Positions 1 to 7,318 are shown, numbered from the stretch's first letter. The stretch: 14,467 nt of DNA from Candidatus Geoarchaeota archaeon (GCA_015520395.1 WAQG01000024.1:1-14467), one strand, 5' to 3'. Numbers and translations: made by a program. The notes: generated by a model not told the origin, from the letters alone.

Positions 1-1
1 G

Positions 2-772
2 CTATATCCAGTTATATAAACCTTTCCTCTCATGCTCTTCAAGTATCTTGAGGGCCTTTTTTGGCGTCAGCTTTACATATTTTAATCCGTGGCGTTTAAG
101 CATTTTATGAAGGGTCTCTGAAAGCTCAGGGGCGACAAGCACCCCCTTAACAGGCCTTTTGAAGTGTGACTTAGCGTACATTACATAGCGTAATAGCTGG
201 AGACCTGCCTCACGGCCAGCCCTCTCATTCTTTATCTCCACTATCAATAAGTTTCCTTCACGATCCTCGGCGAGCAGATCCACTATGCCCACATCGCCCA
301 GCCGTATCTCTGAACCAATTATCCTTACGTTATCTCCAAGTATGTCAGGCCTGAGTACTATAGCCTTTTTAACATCCTCCTCTGACGCATACATCTCGAG
401 CGTGGCTGAATCCTTCAACCTACCTCCCAACACGGCCTCAACCTTCTCAAACTCTACAATCACCCTCTCGAGCGGGCGCCTCCTATAAACGCTTATTTGG
501 AGCCTTCCATCCTCCGTCCTCACAACTACAATGCCACCCGGAGGCTGCCAGTTCACCGGTTTATGCCCGGTTGGCTGATGAATGAGGAGCGTGCCGTCAC
601 CCTTAATTATAACGACCCTTTCACCAATCCTCAGCTTTGATGATGCCCTCCCCTCATAAGTAACCCTACATAGACCCACGACTATCACGAGCTGACGCTC
701 CCTAATCATTTCGGAGATCAATTTTAAAGCCTCATCTATGGGTGGATTCTCAACAACCTTCTCGAGCGGCAA
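2..772 (-). CDS. nucS: NucS/EndoMS endonuclease
   Basis: Archaeal NucS (EndoMS), a DNA endonuclease that cuts at mismatches or at single-stranded/double-stranded branch points and can associate with PCNA. The 256 residues match the usual family length of about 250. The N-terminal DNA-binding half shows Y-E-G-R (Arg42) and V-N-W-Q-P-P-G (Trp75), the conserved base-binding positions. The C-terminal RecB-like nuclease domain shows the PD-(D/E)xK signature: Asp165 in I-V-D-L-L, then Glu179 and Lys181 in V-E-I-K-N, followed by the conserved Q-L-L-R-Y helix. The start is TTG; no in-frame ATG sits nearby and the N-terminal E-K-N-P-like start is family-typical. It is divergent from the Sm-protein gene. 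The stop codon lies at the window edge, so the gene is complete. Identity is confident; substrate preference in this organism is inference. Confidence 0.93.
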   Translation of the reverse strand: MPLEKVVENPPIDEALKLISEMIRERQLVIVVGLCRVTYEGRASSKLRIGERVVIIKGDGTLLIHQPTGHKPVNWQPPGGIVVVRTEDGRLQISVYRRRPLERVIVEFEKVEAVLGGRLKDSATLEMYASEEDVKKAIVLRPDILGDNVRIIGSEIRLGDVGIVDLLAEDREGNLLIVEIKNERAGREAGLQLLRYVMYAKSHFKRPVKGVLVAPELSETLHKMLKRHGLKYVKLTPKKALKILEEHERKGLYNWI

Positions 773-795
773 CCTAACATATGGTAATATGCATG

Positions 796-805
796 TATTA
801 TCTAA
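796..805 (-). promoter_or_regulatory. TATA-like box for nucS
   Basis: On the minus strand this reads TTAGATAATA, centred 28 nt before the TTG start of nucS, with no Shine-Dalgarno motif next to that start. This spacing fits a leaderless archaeal transcript. Position and AT-richness are seen; use as a promoter is inferred. Confidence 0.5.
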
Positions 806-845
806 GGTTTTCCATGAGGCACTCCGTGCAATCCCCTATGAAAGG

Positions 846-853
846 TTTAAATA
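846..853 (+). promoter_or_regulatory. TATA box for the Sm-like protein gene
   Basis: TTTAAATA preceded by the purine-rich GAAAGG, a good BRE-TATA pair. Transcription would be expected to start near position 875, just before the Shine-Dalgarno motif at 877-881. Confidence 0.6.
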
Positions 854-876
854 ACGCCTCCTCGAAGAATTTTTAC

Positions 877-881
877 GGAGG
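877..881 (+). promoter_or_regulatory. Ribosome binding site deciding the TTG start of the Sm-like gene
   Basis: GGAGG sits 8 nt before the TTG at 890. There is no ATG between it and the conserved Sm fold, so this site supports the TTG as the real start. Confidence 0.65.
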
Positions 882-889
882 CTGGGGGC

Positions 890-1153
890 TTGGCGTCCAG
901 GACTGCCACAACACCCGAAGTAAAGCCGTTAAGATTCGTGCTTAGAAACCTGAACAAATACATATACATAAGGCTCAAGGATAACACACTTCTCTATGGC
1001 CGGCTTGCAGCCTGTGATACGAACATGAACGTTGTGCTTATGGAGGCTGAGGAGAAGAATAATGACGGTGAGACGATAATCAAATATGGCAAGGTCTTTA
1101 TAAGGGGGAACAACATCATCTACTTCCAGTTCCCCGATCTTCCAGTGTCTTGA
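890..1153 (+). CDS. Sm-like (LSm/SmAP) RNA-binding protein
   Basis: Archaeal Sm-like protein, expected to form a heptameric ring that binds U-rich RNA. The 87 residues fit a single Sm domain. An N-terminal helix around residues 13-22 is followed by the Sm1 motif (about residues 22-54), with Gly37 in Y-G-R-L and the loop Asp43-x-x-Met-Asn47 that normally contacts the uracil base. A short linker leads to the Sm2 motif around residues 68-79, with I-R-G-N-N-I at 71-76. The TTG start is backed by GGAGG 8 nt upstream. It is not followed by the rpl37e gene often found beside archaeal Sm genes; instead it ends 6 bp from a convergent gene of unknown function. Family assignment is firm; the specific RNA partner cannot be read from sequence. 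Confidence 0.92.
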   Translation: MASRTATTPEVKPLRFVLRNLNKYIYIRLKDNTLLYGRLAACDTNMNVVLMEAEEKNNDGETIIKYGKVFIRGNNIIYFQFPDLPVS

Positions 1154-1159
1154 ACAGCG

Positions 1160-1663
1160 TTAGAGGGGGAGTATGTCGCCCTCAATCAGTATGTAGTCCT
1201 TTAGCTGTTTAGCTATAAACTCCCTTGCCTCTATTCCAAAGTTACTATAGATAAACCACATGTTAAAGCCCCTGATCTTCTGGCTCCCGACAAGATACCT
1301 TATAACCCCTCCGAGTATCTCGTTCTCAACCTCCTCAGGCTTAGTCATCCTTCTAACCTCCTCCTCCGGATCTACATATAGGCCGCAATCATACTCAAAA
1401 TAGTCCCTAGGCGTAATGTGCTCGTATATAGCGATCCCGTCGGTGAACTTCAGGACTATCTGCCTGGTATCGTCGAGGATCGTATAATAAATCTCCTTAA
1501 CGCCTTTGCTCTCCAGCAACCTCTTAAAATCCTCCCAGTTCCTAACCTGGATGTAGAGCAAGGCGGGCACCGCCATATCAAAGGGGTTCATGGATAAATA
1601 AGCATTGTGATGGAAGAACCGGGCTTTATAGATAATGCTTATATTCCTGAGTTCTTCTAACAT
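1160..1663 (-). CDS. Hypothetical protein, unrecognised family
   Basis: I do not recognise this 167-residue protein. It has no signal peptide, membrane segment, Cys motif or nucleotide-binding loop. The N-terminal third is hydrophobic and aromatic (F-F-H-H-N-A-Y, then a predicted strand P-A-L-L-Y-I-Q-V followed by the helix W-E-D-F-K-R-L-L). The middle is strand-like and the acidic stretch D-P-E-E-E-V around residue 98 leads into helices. The C-terminal part holds a G-I-E-A-R-E-F-I-A-K-Q-L helix. The composition and regular helix/strand pattern suggest a folded cytosolic alpha/beta protein. The ATG start has no clear Shine-Dalgarno motif. It is divergent from the SAM synthetase gene, with only 30 bp between the two start codons, and ends 6 bp from the Sm-like gene. 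Reality as a gene is supported by length, codon pattern and tight packing. Confidence 0.75.
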   Translation of the reverse strand: MLEELRNISIIYKARFFHHNAYLSMNPFDMAVPALLYIQVRNWEDFKRLLESKGVKEIYYTILDDTRQIVLKFTDGIAIYEHITPRDYFEYDCGLYVDPEEEVRRMTKPEEVENEILGGVIRYLVGSQKIRGFNMWFIYSNFGIEAREFIAKQLKDYILIEGDILPL

Positions 1664-1664
1664 C

Positions 1665-1671
1665 TATAAAA
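1665..1671 (+). promoter_or_regulatory. TATA box for SAM synthetase
   Basis: TATAAAA centred 26 nt before the ATG at 1694. This spacing puts the transcription start at or within a couple of bases of the ATG, so the mRNA is probably leaderless. The GGAG directly abutting the ATG has no usable spacing. The box begins two bases after the ATG of the divergent hypothetical gene. Confidence 0.65.
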
Positions 1672-1693
1672 CACTTGAAGAAGGCGAAAGGAG

Positions 1694-2908
1694 ATGAAGA
1701 GAAACATATATGTTGTGAGGGATGAGCGACTCCCAGTAAGCGAACAACCTATCGAGATGGTGGAGCGGAAGGGCCTTGGACACCCTGACTACATTGCCGA
1801 CAGCGCCGCCGAAGCCGTCAGCAAAGCCCTCTCGAAATACTACCTCAAAAACTACGGAGTAATACTTCATCACAACGTCGACAAAGGAATCGTCGTGGGA
1901 GGCCAGTCAGTGACCTGGTTTGGTGGGGGGAGGGTCCTGGAGCCAATCTACATAATGGTAGCAGGTAGAGCTACAACGACGGTTAAGACTGAAAGTGGGG
2001 AGGAGCATGTTCCTATAGGACCGCTCGCAATATCGGCTATAAAGGAGTTCCTGACAGGAACCTTTAGATTCCTGAATGTCGAGGAACACGTAATAATAGA
2101 CTATAAAATAAGGCCCGGCTCCAGGGATCTAAGGGCGTTGCTCGAGCAGAAGAAAGGCGTACCAGATGCCAATGATACCTCGGTTGGCGTCGGCTACGCA
2201 CCACTCACCCCCACAGAGAGGCTCGTCTACGAGACCGAGAAATACCTGAACTCCCCGAGGGTGAAGAAGGAGCTGCCGGAGCTGGGAGAGGACATAAAAG
2301 TTATGGGCTTACGGATAGGAAACACGGTAAAGCTTTCAGTTGCAGTGGCAATGATAAGTCACCTGATACCCGATGCAGACCACTATGAGAGCATAAGGGA
2401 GGAGGTTGTGAATAGGGTGTCGGATTTAGCCGTTAAGGTAACAGAAATGCCCGTGGAGATATACGTCAACACAGCCGATAAACCCGAACTTAATTCCTAC
2501 TACCTCACAGTAACTGGAACCTCAGCCGAGGCGGGGGATGATGGAAATACCGGGAGGGGCAATAGGGCTAACGGGCTCATAACACCCTTCAGGCCCATGT
2601 CGATGGAGGCGACCGCGGGGAAAAACCCTGTAAACCACGTTGGGAAGGTCTATAATGTTGCGGCACTGCTGATGGCAAGAAGAATCTATAGTGAGGTGAA
2701 GGGGGTTAAATGCGTCACCGTGAAGATCCTAAGCCAGATCGGAAAGCCGATAGACCAGCCGCTAAGCGCAACAGCCTTCATAGTGCCGGAAAAGGACGCG
2801 CACTTCAACGTTATTAAGAGCGACGCCGAGGCGATAATTGACGAGGAGCTCAGCAAAATAACCCGTCTAACAATGCTGATACTCGAGGACAAGGTGCAGC
2901 TATTTTAG
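1694..2908 (+). CDS. mat: S-adenosylmethionine synthetase, archaeal type
   Basis: Makes S-adenosylmethionine from ATP and methionine, releasing phosphate and diphosphate; the cytosolic methyl donor source. The 404 residues match the archaeal MAT family, which is distinct from bacterial MetK. Family motifs are in place: E-R-K-G-L-G-H-P-D at 24-32, H-N-V-D-K-G at 60-65, D-T-S-V-G-V-G-Y-A-P at 161-170, the glycine-rich G-D-D-G-N-T-G-R-G-N at 281-290, and G-K-N-P-V-N-H-V-G-K at 309-318. The start at M-K-R-N-I agrees with family N-termini (R-N-I followed by a strand). Transcription is probably leaderless from the TATA box at 1665-1671. The 3' end overlaps the convergent DUF460 gene by 9 bp. Identity is highly confident. 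Confidence 0.97.
   Translation: MKRNIYVVRDERLPVSEQPIEMVERKGLGHPDYIADSAAEAVSKALSKYYLKNYGVILHHNVDKGIVVGGQSVTWFGGGRVLEPIYIMVAGRATTTVKTESGEEHVPIGPLAISAIKEFLTGTFRFLNVEEHVIIDYKIRPGSRDLRALLEQKKGVPDANDTSVGVGYAPLTPTERLVYETEKYLNSPRVKKELPELGEDIKVMGLRIGNTVKLSVAVAMISHLIPDADHYESIREEVVNRVSDLAVKVTEMPVEIYVNTADKPELNSYYLTVTGTSAEAGDDGNTGRGNRANGLITPFRPMSMEATAGKNPVNHVGKVYNVAALLMARRIYSEVKGVKCVTVKILSQIGKPIDQPLSATAFIVPEKDAHFNVIKSDAEAIIDEELSKITRLTMLILEDKVQLF
1706..1711 (-). promoter_or_regulatory. Possible TATA-like box for the hypothetical gene
   Basis: ATATAT, symmetric on both strands, lies inside the first codons of the SAM synthetase gene. If used on the minus strand it would start transcription near 1682 and give a leader of about 19 nt for the gene starting at 1663. 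This is the only AT-rich candidate in range; weak. Confidence 0.25.
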
Positions 2909-4921
2909 CTTCTTATTTTTATAATCCATGATCATCCTAAGAAGCCGCTCCCTCATCTCCCTCAGGTTCTTTTCCCTAAGCCGTCTCTCCGCCTCAGCCA
3001 GAAACTCTTCGAGAGGCCCTCTTTCAGCAAAGGGTGTGCGACCGATCCAGACCACCCTGACCCTGGGCTTTGAGTCCCCCAAGACATAGACCGGGACACC
3101 CTCACCCTCACACCCCTTAACCACCCATTCTGAAGGCTTCTCAGGAAACATCACTGCCCTGGGCTTGGTTTTTAAAAGCTCCTTTAAAGCCCCCCTCTCA
3201 ACAACCCCCGGGTTCCCCACATATACTATCCTGCCAGCCTTGAGGAGATCCTCCTTCAGAGCCTCCTCCAGGGCGGATGGACTTAGCCTCTCTATGTAGA
3301 CAAGCGCTATGTAAAGCTCCCTTTCAAGGAGCCTTGCAACCTCCTCATAGCTCTTCAATTTCTCGGTAAGGCGACTGACGGTGGACTCAAGGTCTCGAAT
3401 CCTCTTTTCAGCCTGTTTCAGCCTTTCCTCGAGCATAAACACGAGCCTATCCCTCTTAATGGCCAGGTCGGCCTTCTCTCTCTCCATCATGAGCCTCTCA
3501 TTGAGGGCTCGAAGCTCGTTATCCCGTTTCCTCAGCTCGTCTTCTAGATCGCTTATTAGGGATTCCAGCCCCCTCAGCTTCTCCTCAAGCTCGGCTATCC
3601 TCCTCCTATAAGCGTCGACCACCTCGTCCGCTGGGGCCGACTCAGCGATCCTAACCCTTCTCTCATGGCCCTGAGCCTTCATCAATCTGTCCACTGCATC
3701 CTTAATCTTAACCCCCCTGAGAAACATAGCCTTAACCTCCTCGGCCGACACCCCAACACGCCCAGCAACCCTCTCAATATGCTCGAACTTCGGCTTATAA
3801 TAGTTGAACGCCCTCAGGGCGGCGGCTAACGCTGCGATCATGTGACTATCGATCTTCTTGACTTCTATGTTCCTCGCTGAAAGGTAGTCCATCACCAACC
3901 TCTTCTTATCACTCTGCCTAAGGTCCTTCGGCGGCTCGAAGAGCACAGCCTTGAACATTGATGCAAGCTTTCTAACTATCTTGGGCGAGGGCTTCACATC
4001 GCTGGCAACCACGACGGGCTTTCCAAGCTTAAACACCATTCTAGCCACGTCCCACCTGGTAAGAAACCTTCCACTTCTAAGTAAAAGGAGCCTTGAGTGA
4101 AGGTCTAAAACAGCCACACCCGCCCTCACGCCAGGGTCGTAGCCCACTATCAGGTACTTCTTCGGGGGCTCAGGCCTTATATCCCCTGAGAGCGGCTCGA
4201 ATATCAAGGTCTCCTTTGGAACAGGCTTTACCTCTACCCTCACACCATAGCCATTATAGGGCTTCACCACCCCAGCCAGCTTTTCCCTCGAGGCATAGAC
4301 CACGAAGACGCGTCCCCTACCCCTGGGATACACATCATAGTCCAAGCCAGCCTCCCTAAGCGCGTTTTCAATCTCGTTACTAATAGAGACTATGCTCGAC
4401 CCTACCCTGCGCTCATACCTATCCATGCTCATCCCGCCCGCCGAGGGTGTTAACCGCTTAGAGACTATTATCAGGGTCTCCTCTTCGAAGCCCTTGAGAT
4501 AATAGCCTATCCCCATGAAGGCCAGCCTTGCTATTGTTCTGGCAGCCTGCAGAGGCGTTAGCTTCGAGGGAACCGTCAAGCCATGCCTATGGGCGAGTGC
4601 GGTTAAAGGCTCAGGCCGCTCAAAGGGTGATCCGGTAACCTGGACTATCATAGTCCCGGGCGGCATGCTCCTGAGCAGCCTTCTGAGGTCGGCGCTACTC
4701 CCGACAAGCTCATAGATGTTATCCACCGCAAGGCAGTCGGGTTTGAGGGTTGAGACCAGCCTTAAAATGTGGTGCAGCCCTACGCCCTCCTCCTCCCTCA
4801 AAATATTTCCTCCCTTAAGGTAGACTAACGCGTATCTGGCCTTCCTTCTCGACCGGGGGGAGGAGCCAGGCATTATGTCCACAGCTATGACCGAGTTTAT
4901 TCTCCTCAGCCCAACCACCAC
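2900..4921 (-). CDS. DUF460/COG2433 protein, predicted RNase H-like nuclease with coiled coil
   Basis: A 673-residue member of the archaeal DUF460 (COG2433) family, which lacks an established function. Domains in order: an N-terminal RNase H-like domain (about 8-160) with Asp15 in I-A-V-D and Asp67 in L-A-V-D-N; a linker region; a second, better conserved RNase H-like domain (about 255-375) with G-Y-D-P-G (Asp262), A-S-D-V-K-P (Asp308) and D-S-H-M-I-A-A-L (Asp358, His360), resembling the YqgF/RuvC acidic centre; a long heptad-rich coiled coil (about 433-545); and a C-terminal alpha/beta domain (about 560-635) with a basic helical tail. Start is GTG at 4921 (a second GTG is the next codon), with GGGG 5 nt upstream. 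The separate promoter at 4961-4968 suggests its own transcript. Nuclease activity is predicted from the fold, not shown. Confidence 0.9.
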   Translation of the reverse strand: MVVGLRRINSVIAVDIMPGSSPRSRRKARYALVYLKGGNILREEEGVGLHHILRLVSTLKPDCLAVDNIYELVGSSADLRRLLRSMPPGTMIVQVTGSPFERPEPLTALAHRHGLTVPSKLTPLQAARTIARLAFMGIGYYLKGFEEETLIIVSKRLTPSAGGMSMDRYERRVGSSIVSISNEIENALREAGLDYDVYPRGRGRVFVVYASREKLAGVVKPYNGYGVRVEVKPVPKETLIFEPLSGDIRPEPPKKYLIVGYDPGVRAGVAVLDLHSRLLLLRSGRFLTRWDVARMVFKLGKPVVVASDVKPSPKIVRKLASMFKAVLFEPPKDLRQSDKKRLVMDYLSARNIEVKKIDSHMIAALAAALRAFNYYKPKFEHIERVAGRVGVSAEEVKAMFLRGVKIKDAVDRLMKAQGHERRVRIAESAPADEVVDAYRRRIAELEEKLRGLESLISDLEDELRKRDNELRALNERLMMEREKADLAIKRDRLVFMLEERLKQAEKRIRDLESTVSRLTEKLKSYEEVARLLERELYIALVYIERLSPSALEEALKEDLLKAGRIVYVGNPGVVERGALKELLKTKPRAVMFPEKPSEWVVKGCEGEGVPVYVLGDSKPRVRVVWIGRTPFAERGPLEEFLAEAERRLREKNLREMRERLLRMIMDYKNKKLK

Positions 4922-4960
4922 CAGGGCCCCAGAAACCCAACACTAAGTAGTGGAAAGCTG

Positions 4961-4968
4961 ATATTTAA
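4961..4968 (-). promoter_or_regulatory. TATA box for the DUF460 gene
   Basis: Reads TTAAATAT on the minus strand, in the 85-bp gap after the ferredoxin gene. It would start transcription near 4938, leaving a leader of about 17 nt. It indicates that the DUF460 gene need not depend on read-through from the sucCD operon. Confidence 0.5.
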
Positions 4969-5006
4969 GCGGCTTTGTTACAGGCTTCTCGAAGCCCCTC
5001 GGCGGT

Positions 5007-5234
5007 CTACGGGCTGGCAGCTATATAGATGGCGAAATCCGGGCAATAATATTCGCACACCCTACATCCGATGCACCTCAGTTCATCGATGACCTCAACG
5101 TATCTGAAGCCCAAGGCGTTCCTCTCCCCACCTATCCTCAGTGTCCCAGCTGGGCAGAACTCCACACAGATCTTACAGCCCTTGCACCGATCAAATAGTA
5201 TATGGATTTTGGATTTCCGCCCCGTCCTCCCCAT
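5007..5234 (-). CDS. 2[4Fe-4S] ferredoxin, KorD-like (2-oxoacid:ferredoxin oxidoreductase delta-type)
   Basis: A small iron-sulfur electron carrier of 75 residues from the ATG (76 from the overlapping GTG at 5237). Two complete cluster motifs are visible: C-K-G-C-K-I-C-V-E-F-C-P and C-I-G-C-R-V-C-E-Y-Y-C-P, each CxxCxxCxxxCP, for two [4Fe-4S] clusters. The F-D-R-C-K-G-C-K-I-C-V-E-F-C-P opening is typical of delta subunits of 2-oxoglutarate:ferredoxin oxidoreductase (KorD/OorD). I prefer the ATG start because GAGG lies 5 nt before it, while the GTG would leave only 2 nt. Its start overlaps the sucD stop as TGATG, so the two are translationally coupled. KorD would funnel electrons from 2-oxoglutarate oxidation to the enzyme making the succinyl-CoA used by SucCD, but no korA or korB follows here. 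It could also be a free ferredoxin. Confidence 0.88.
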   Translation of the reverse strand: MGRTGRKSKIHILFDRCKGCKICVEFCPAGTLRIGGERNALGFRYVEVIDELRCIGCRVCEYYCPDFAIYIAASP

Positions 5235-6112
5235 CACCGCCTCAACGCCTTCATAAGCAGCTCCGCAACCTCACTGGGCCTCTTTGCAACAGCAACACCA
5301 CTCTTCTCAAACGCCCTAATCTTGCTGTCGGCTCCCCCAGTCCCCATCGATATTATCGCTCCTGCATGACCCATCCTCTTGCCGGGCGGCGCTGTCCTTC
5401 CAGCTATGTAGGCAACCACGGGCTTCTCGTAGCCGGTCTCCCGGATATATTTCGCCGCCCTCTCCTCCATGTCGCCGCCGATCTCACCTATTATGACGAC
5501 GGCCTCCGTCTGGTCATCTTTCCTAAACATCTCAAGGACATCAATGAAGTTCAAGCCCGTGATGGGGTCGCCACCTATCCCGACGGCTGTGCTCTGCCCG
5601 AGGCCAGCCCTAGTTATCGCGTGGGCTATCTCGTATGTGAGTGTCCCGCTTCTGGAGACTATGCCGACTATCCCCTCAGAAAATATGTGTCCGGGCATTA
5701 TCCCAACCTTACTCTTGCCCGGGGAGATGACGCCTGGGCAGTTCGGGCCTATTATACGTGACCCAAGCAGCCTGGCATACCTTATGAACTTCATGGAGTC
5801 GTGAACCGGTATGTGCTCCGTTATGACCACGATGGTCTTCAACCCTGCGTCCAGCGCCTCGAAGACTGCGTCCGGCGCAAACCTCGCCGGGACAAACACT
5901 ATCGAGGTGTTTATCTCGGGGTGGCTGTCCAGGGCTTCGGCTATCGAGTCGTAGACGGGGACCCCGTGAACCTCCTGGCCTCCCTTGCCCGGCGTGACGC
6001 CCGCAACTATCTTTGAGCCGTAGTCGAGCATCGCCTTCGTGTGGAAGGTGCCCTCCCTTCCGGTTATGCCCTGCACGAGAATCCTGGTTTTCTCATCGAC
6101 AAGTATAGCCAT
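5234..6112 (-). CDS. sucD: Succinate-CoA ligase (ADP/GDP-forming), alpha subunit
   Basis: Alpha subunit of succinyl-CoA synthetase, which interconverts succinyl-CoA plus NDP and phosphate with succinate, CoA and NTP. The 292 residues match the family. The CoA-binding Rossmann domain opens with Q-G-I-T-G-R-E-G at 14-21, followed by G-P-N-C-P-G at 122-127, S-R-S-G-T-L at 153-158, G-I-G-G-D-P at 178-183 and G-E-I-G-G at 209-213. The catalytic, phosphorylated histidine is His249 in M-G-H-A-G-A-I. The ATG start has GAGGTGAGGGTG immediately upstream, part of which lies in the end of sucC, 6 bp away. It is the middle gene of sucC-sucD-ferredoxin. The pathway direction (oxidative or reductive TCA-type, or ATP generation from acyl-CoA) cannot be told from this window. 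Confidence 0.97.
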   Translation of the reverse strand: MAILVDEKTRILVQGITGREGTFHTKAMLDYGSKIVAGVTPGKGGQEVHGVPVYDSIAEALDSHPEINTSIVFVPARFAPDAVFEALDAGLKTIVVITEHIPVHDSMKFIRYARLLGSRIIGPNCPGVISPGKSKVGIMPGHIFSEGIVGIVSRSGTLTYEIAHAITRAGLGQSTAVGIGGDPITGLNFIDVLEMFRKDDQTEAVVIIGEIGGDMEERAAKYIRETGYEKPVVAYIAGRTAPPGKRMGHAGAIISMGTGGADSKIRAFEKSGVAVAKRPSEVAELLMKALRR

Positions 6113-6118
6113 ACACCC

Positions 6119-7249
6119 TCACCTCCAACCAGCAAGCTCGACGGCCTTTTTGGCAGCCTCCTCCATCGAGTCATAGGCGTAGATGCCAGCCTCGGCAAGA
6201 ATCCTCTTACCCTCCTCCTCATTGGTGCCCATCATCCTCACGACTATCTTCTTGCCAGCTCCGTGCTTCTCCAATGCCCTAACAAGGCCCCTGGCAACCT
6301 CATCGCACCTAGTGATGCCCCCAAGCACATTCACAAAGATCACCTCAACCTTAGGGTGTCTCAATAATATTGAGGCAGCCTTCTCCACAAGCTCAGCCCT
6401 AGCACCACCACCTATATCCAGGAAGTTGGCGGGCTTGCCGCCGTAGAGGTAAACCGTATCCATCGTCGCCATCGTGAGGCCAGCACCATTACCTATGATC
6501 CCGATGTTCCCGTCTAGCTCCACATAGCTGAAGCCCTCCTTCTTCGCCAGGGCCTCAAACTCGGAGAGCTCCCTCTCCTCCCTCCCCTTAAACTCAGGCC
6601 TCCTGAACAGCGCGTTGTCATCGATTATAACCTTAGCATCGACGGCCACAAGGTTTCCGTTCTCATCTATGGCCAGCGGGTTTATCTCAGCCAACTCACA
6701 GTCATAATCAATGAAGAGCTTGTAGAGAGCGGAGGCCATCTTTGAGAACTGCTTTGCCTGCTCCTTGGCGAGCCCAACCCCCTTAACCAGCCTCCTCACG
6801 TGGAACCCCTTAAGCCCCGTCAACGGGTCTACAGGAACCCTCACAATCTTCTCCGGCGCCCTTGCGGCAAGCTCCTCAATATCGACTCCCCCCTCGCTGG
6901 ACGTAAGGAACACTGGTGCGCCGAGGGCCCTATCAACGATTATGCTAAGGAAGAGCTCACGCCTTATGTCAACAAGCTTGGAGACAAGGAGGCTGTTGAC
7001 CCTCTCACCCTTTATCTCAGATCCAAGCAGCTCCTCAGCTATCTTCCTAGCCTCCTCAGGGGTGTGCGCAAACTTTATCCCGCCAGCCTTCCCCCTCCCC
7101 GCAACCAGGACCTGAGCCTTAAGAACGACGCTCCCCAGCCTTCTAGCTGCGGCCTCCGCTTCTTCGGGCGTCCTGACAACCTCGGCGTCGGGAACAGGTA
7201 TTCCATAAGCCTTAAAGAGCTCCTTTGCCTCATACTCGTAAAGCTTCAT
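6119..7249 (-). CDS. sucC: Succinate-CoA ligase (ADP/GDP-forming), beta subunit
   Basis: Beta subunit of succinyl-CoA synthetase, carrying the ATP-grasp nucleotide site and part of the CoA/phosphate site. The frame stays open to 7366, but the real start is the ATG at 7249: M-K-L-Y-E-Y-E-A-K-E matches the conserved SucC N-terminus, whereas the extra 39 codons run through the promoter and into the divergent gene. This gives 376 residues, the normal size. Visible features: K-A-Q-V-L-V-A-G-R-G-K-A-G-G at 44-57 (nucleotide-binding loop), E-I-N-P at 188-191 (Mg/nucleotide ligands), G-N-G-A-G-L at 253-258 and the phosphate-binding region around N-F-L-D-I-G-G-G-A at 275-283. It is the first gene of the operon and is divergent from the PHP gene. 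There is no good Shine-Dalgarno motif, consistent with a short leader. Confidence 0.96.
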   Translation of the reverse strand: MKLYEYEAKELFKAYGIPVPDAEVVRTPEEAEAAARRLGSVVLKAQVLVAGRGKAGGIKFAHTPEEARKIAEELLGSEIKGERVNSLLVSKLVDIRRELFLSIIVDRALGAPVFLTSSEGGVDIEELAARAPEKIVRVPVDPLTGLKGFHVRRLVKGVGLAKEQAKQFSKMASALYKLFIDYDCELAEINPLAIDENGNLVAVDAKVIIDDNALFRRPEFKGREERELSEFEALAKKEGFSYVELDGNIGIIGNGAGLTMATMDTVYLYGGKPANFLDIGGGARAELVEKAASILLRHPKVEVIFVNVLGGITRCDEVARGLVRALEKHGAGKKIVVRMMGTNEEEGKRILAEAGIYAYDSMEEAAKKAVELAGWR

Positions 7250-7281
7250 AATTGTCGCCCATGGATTGAGAGATTGGGCGC

Positions 7282-7293
7282 AAATATAAATTT
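7282..7293. promoter_or_regulatory. Shared bidirectional TATA box (sucC and PHP gene)
   Basis: AAATATAAATTT is the only AT-rich box in the 69 bp between the two divergent start codons, and it is TATA-like on both strands. Read rightward it would start transcription near 7314, five bases before the PHP ATG. Read leftward it would start near 7262, about 13 nt before the sucC ATG. Location is seen; dual use is inferred. Confidence 0.5.
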
Positions 7294-7318
7294 GAAGTTC
7301 CGAACTAGATATGTCTAG

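Noticed and set aside
5141..5761. A 206-codon open frame antisense to sucD and the ferredoxin gene.
   Set aside because: Shadow of sucD: composition is Ser/Pro/Leu-rich with no domain, and the opposite strand has perfect SucD and ferredoxin motifs.
6800..7318. A 172-codon open frame antisense to sucC.
   Set aside because: Shadow frame with no promoter, ribosome site or recognisable motif; the sucC reading is certain.
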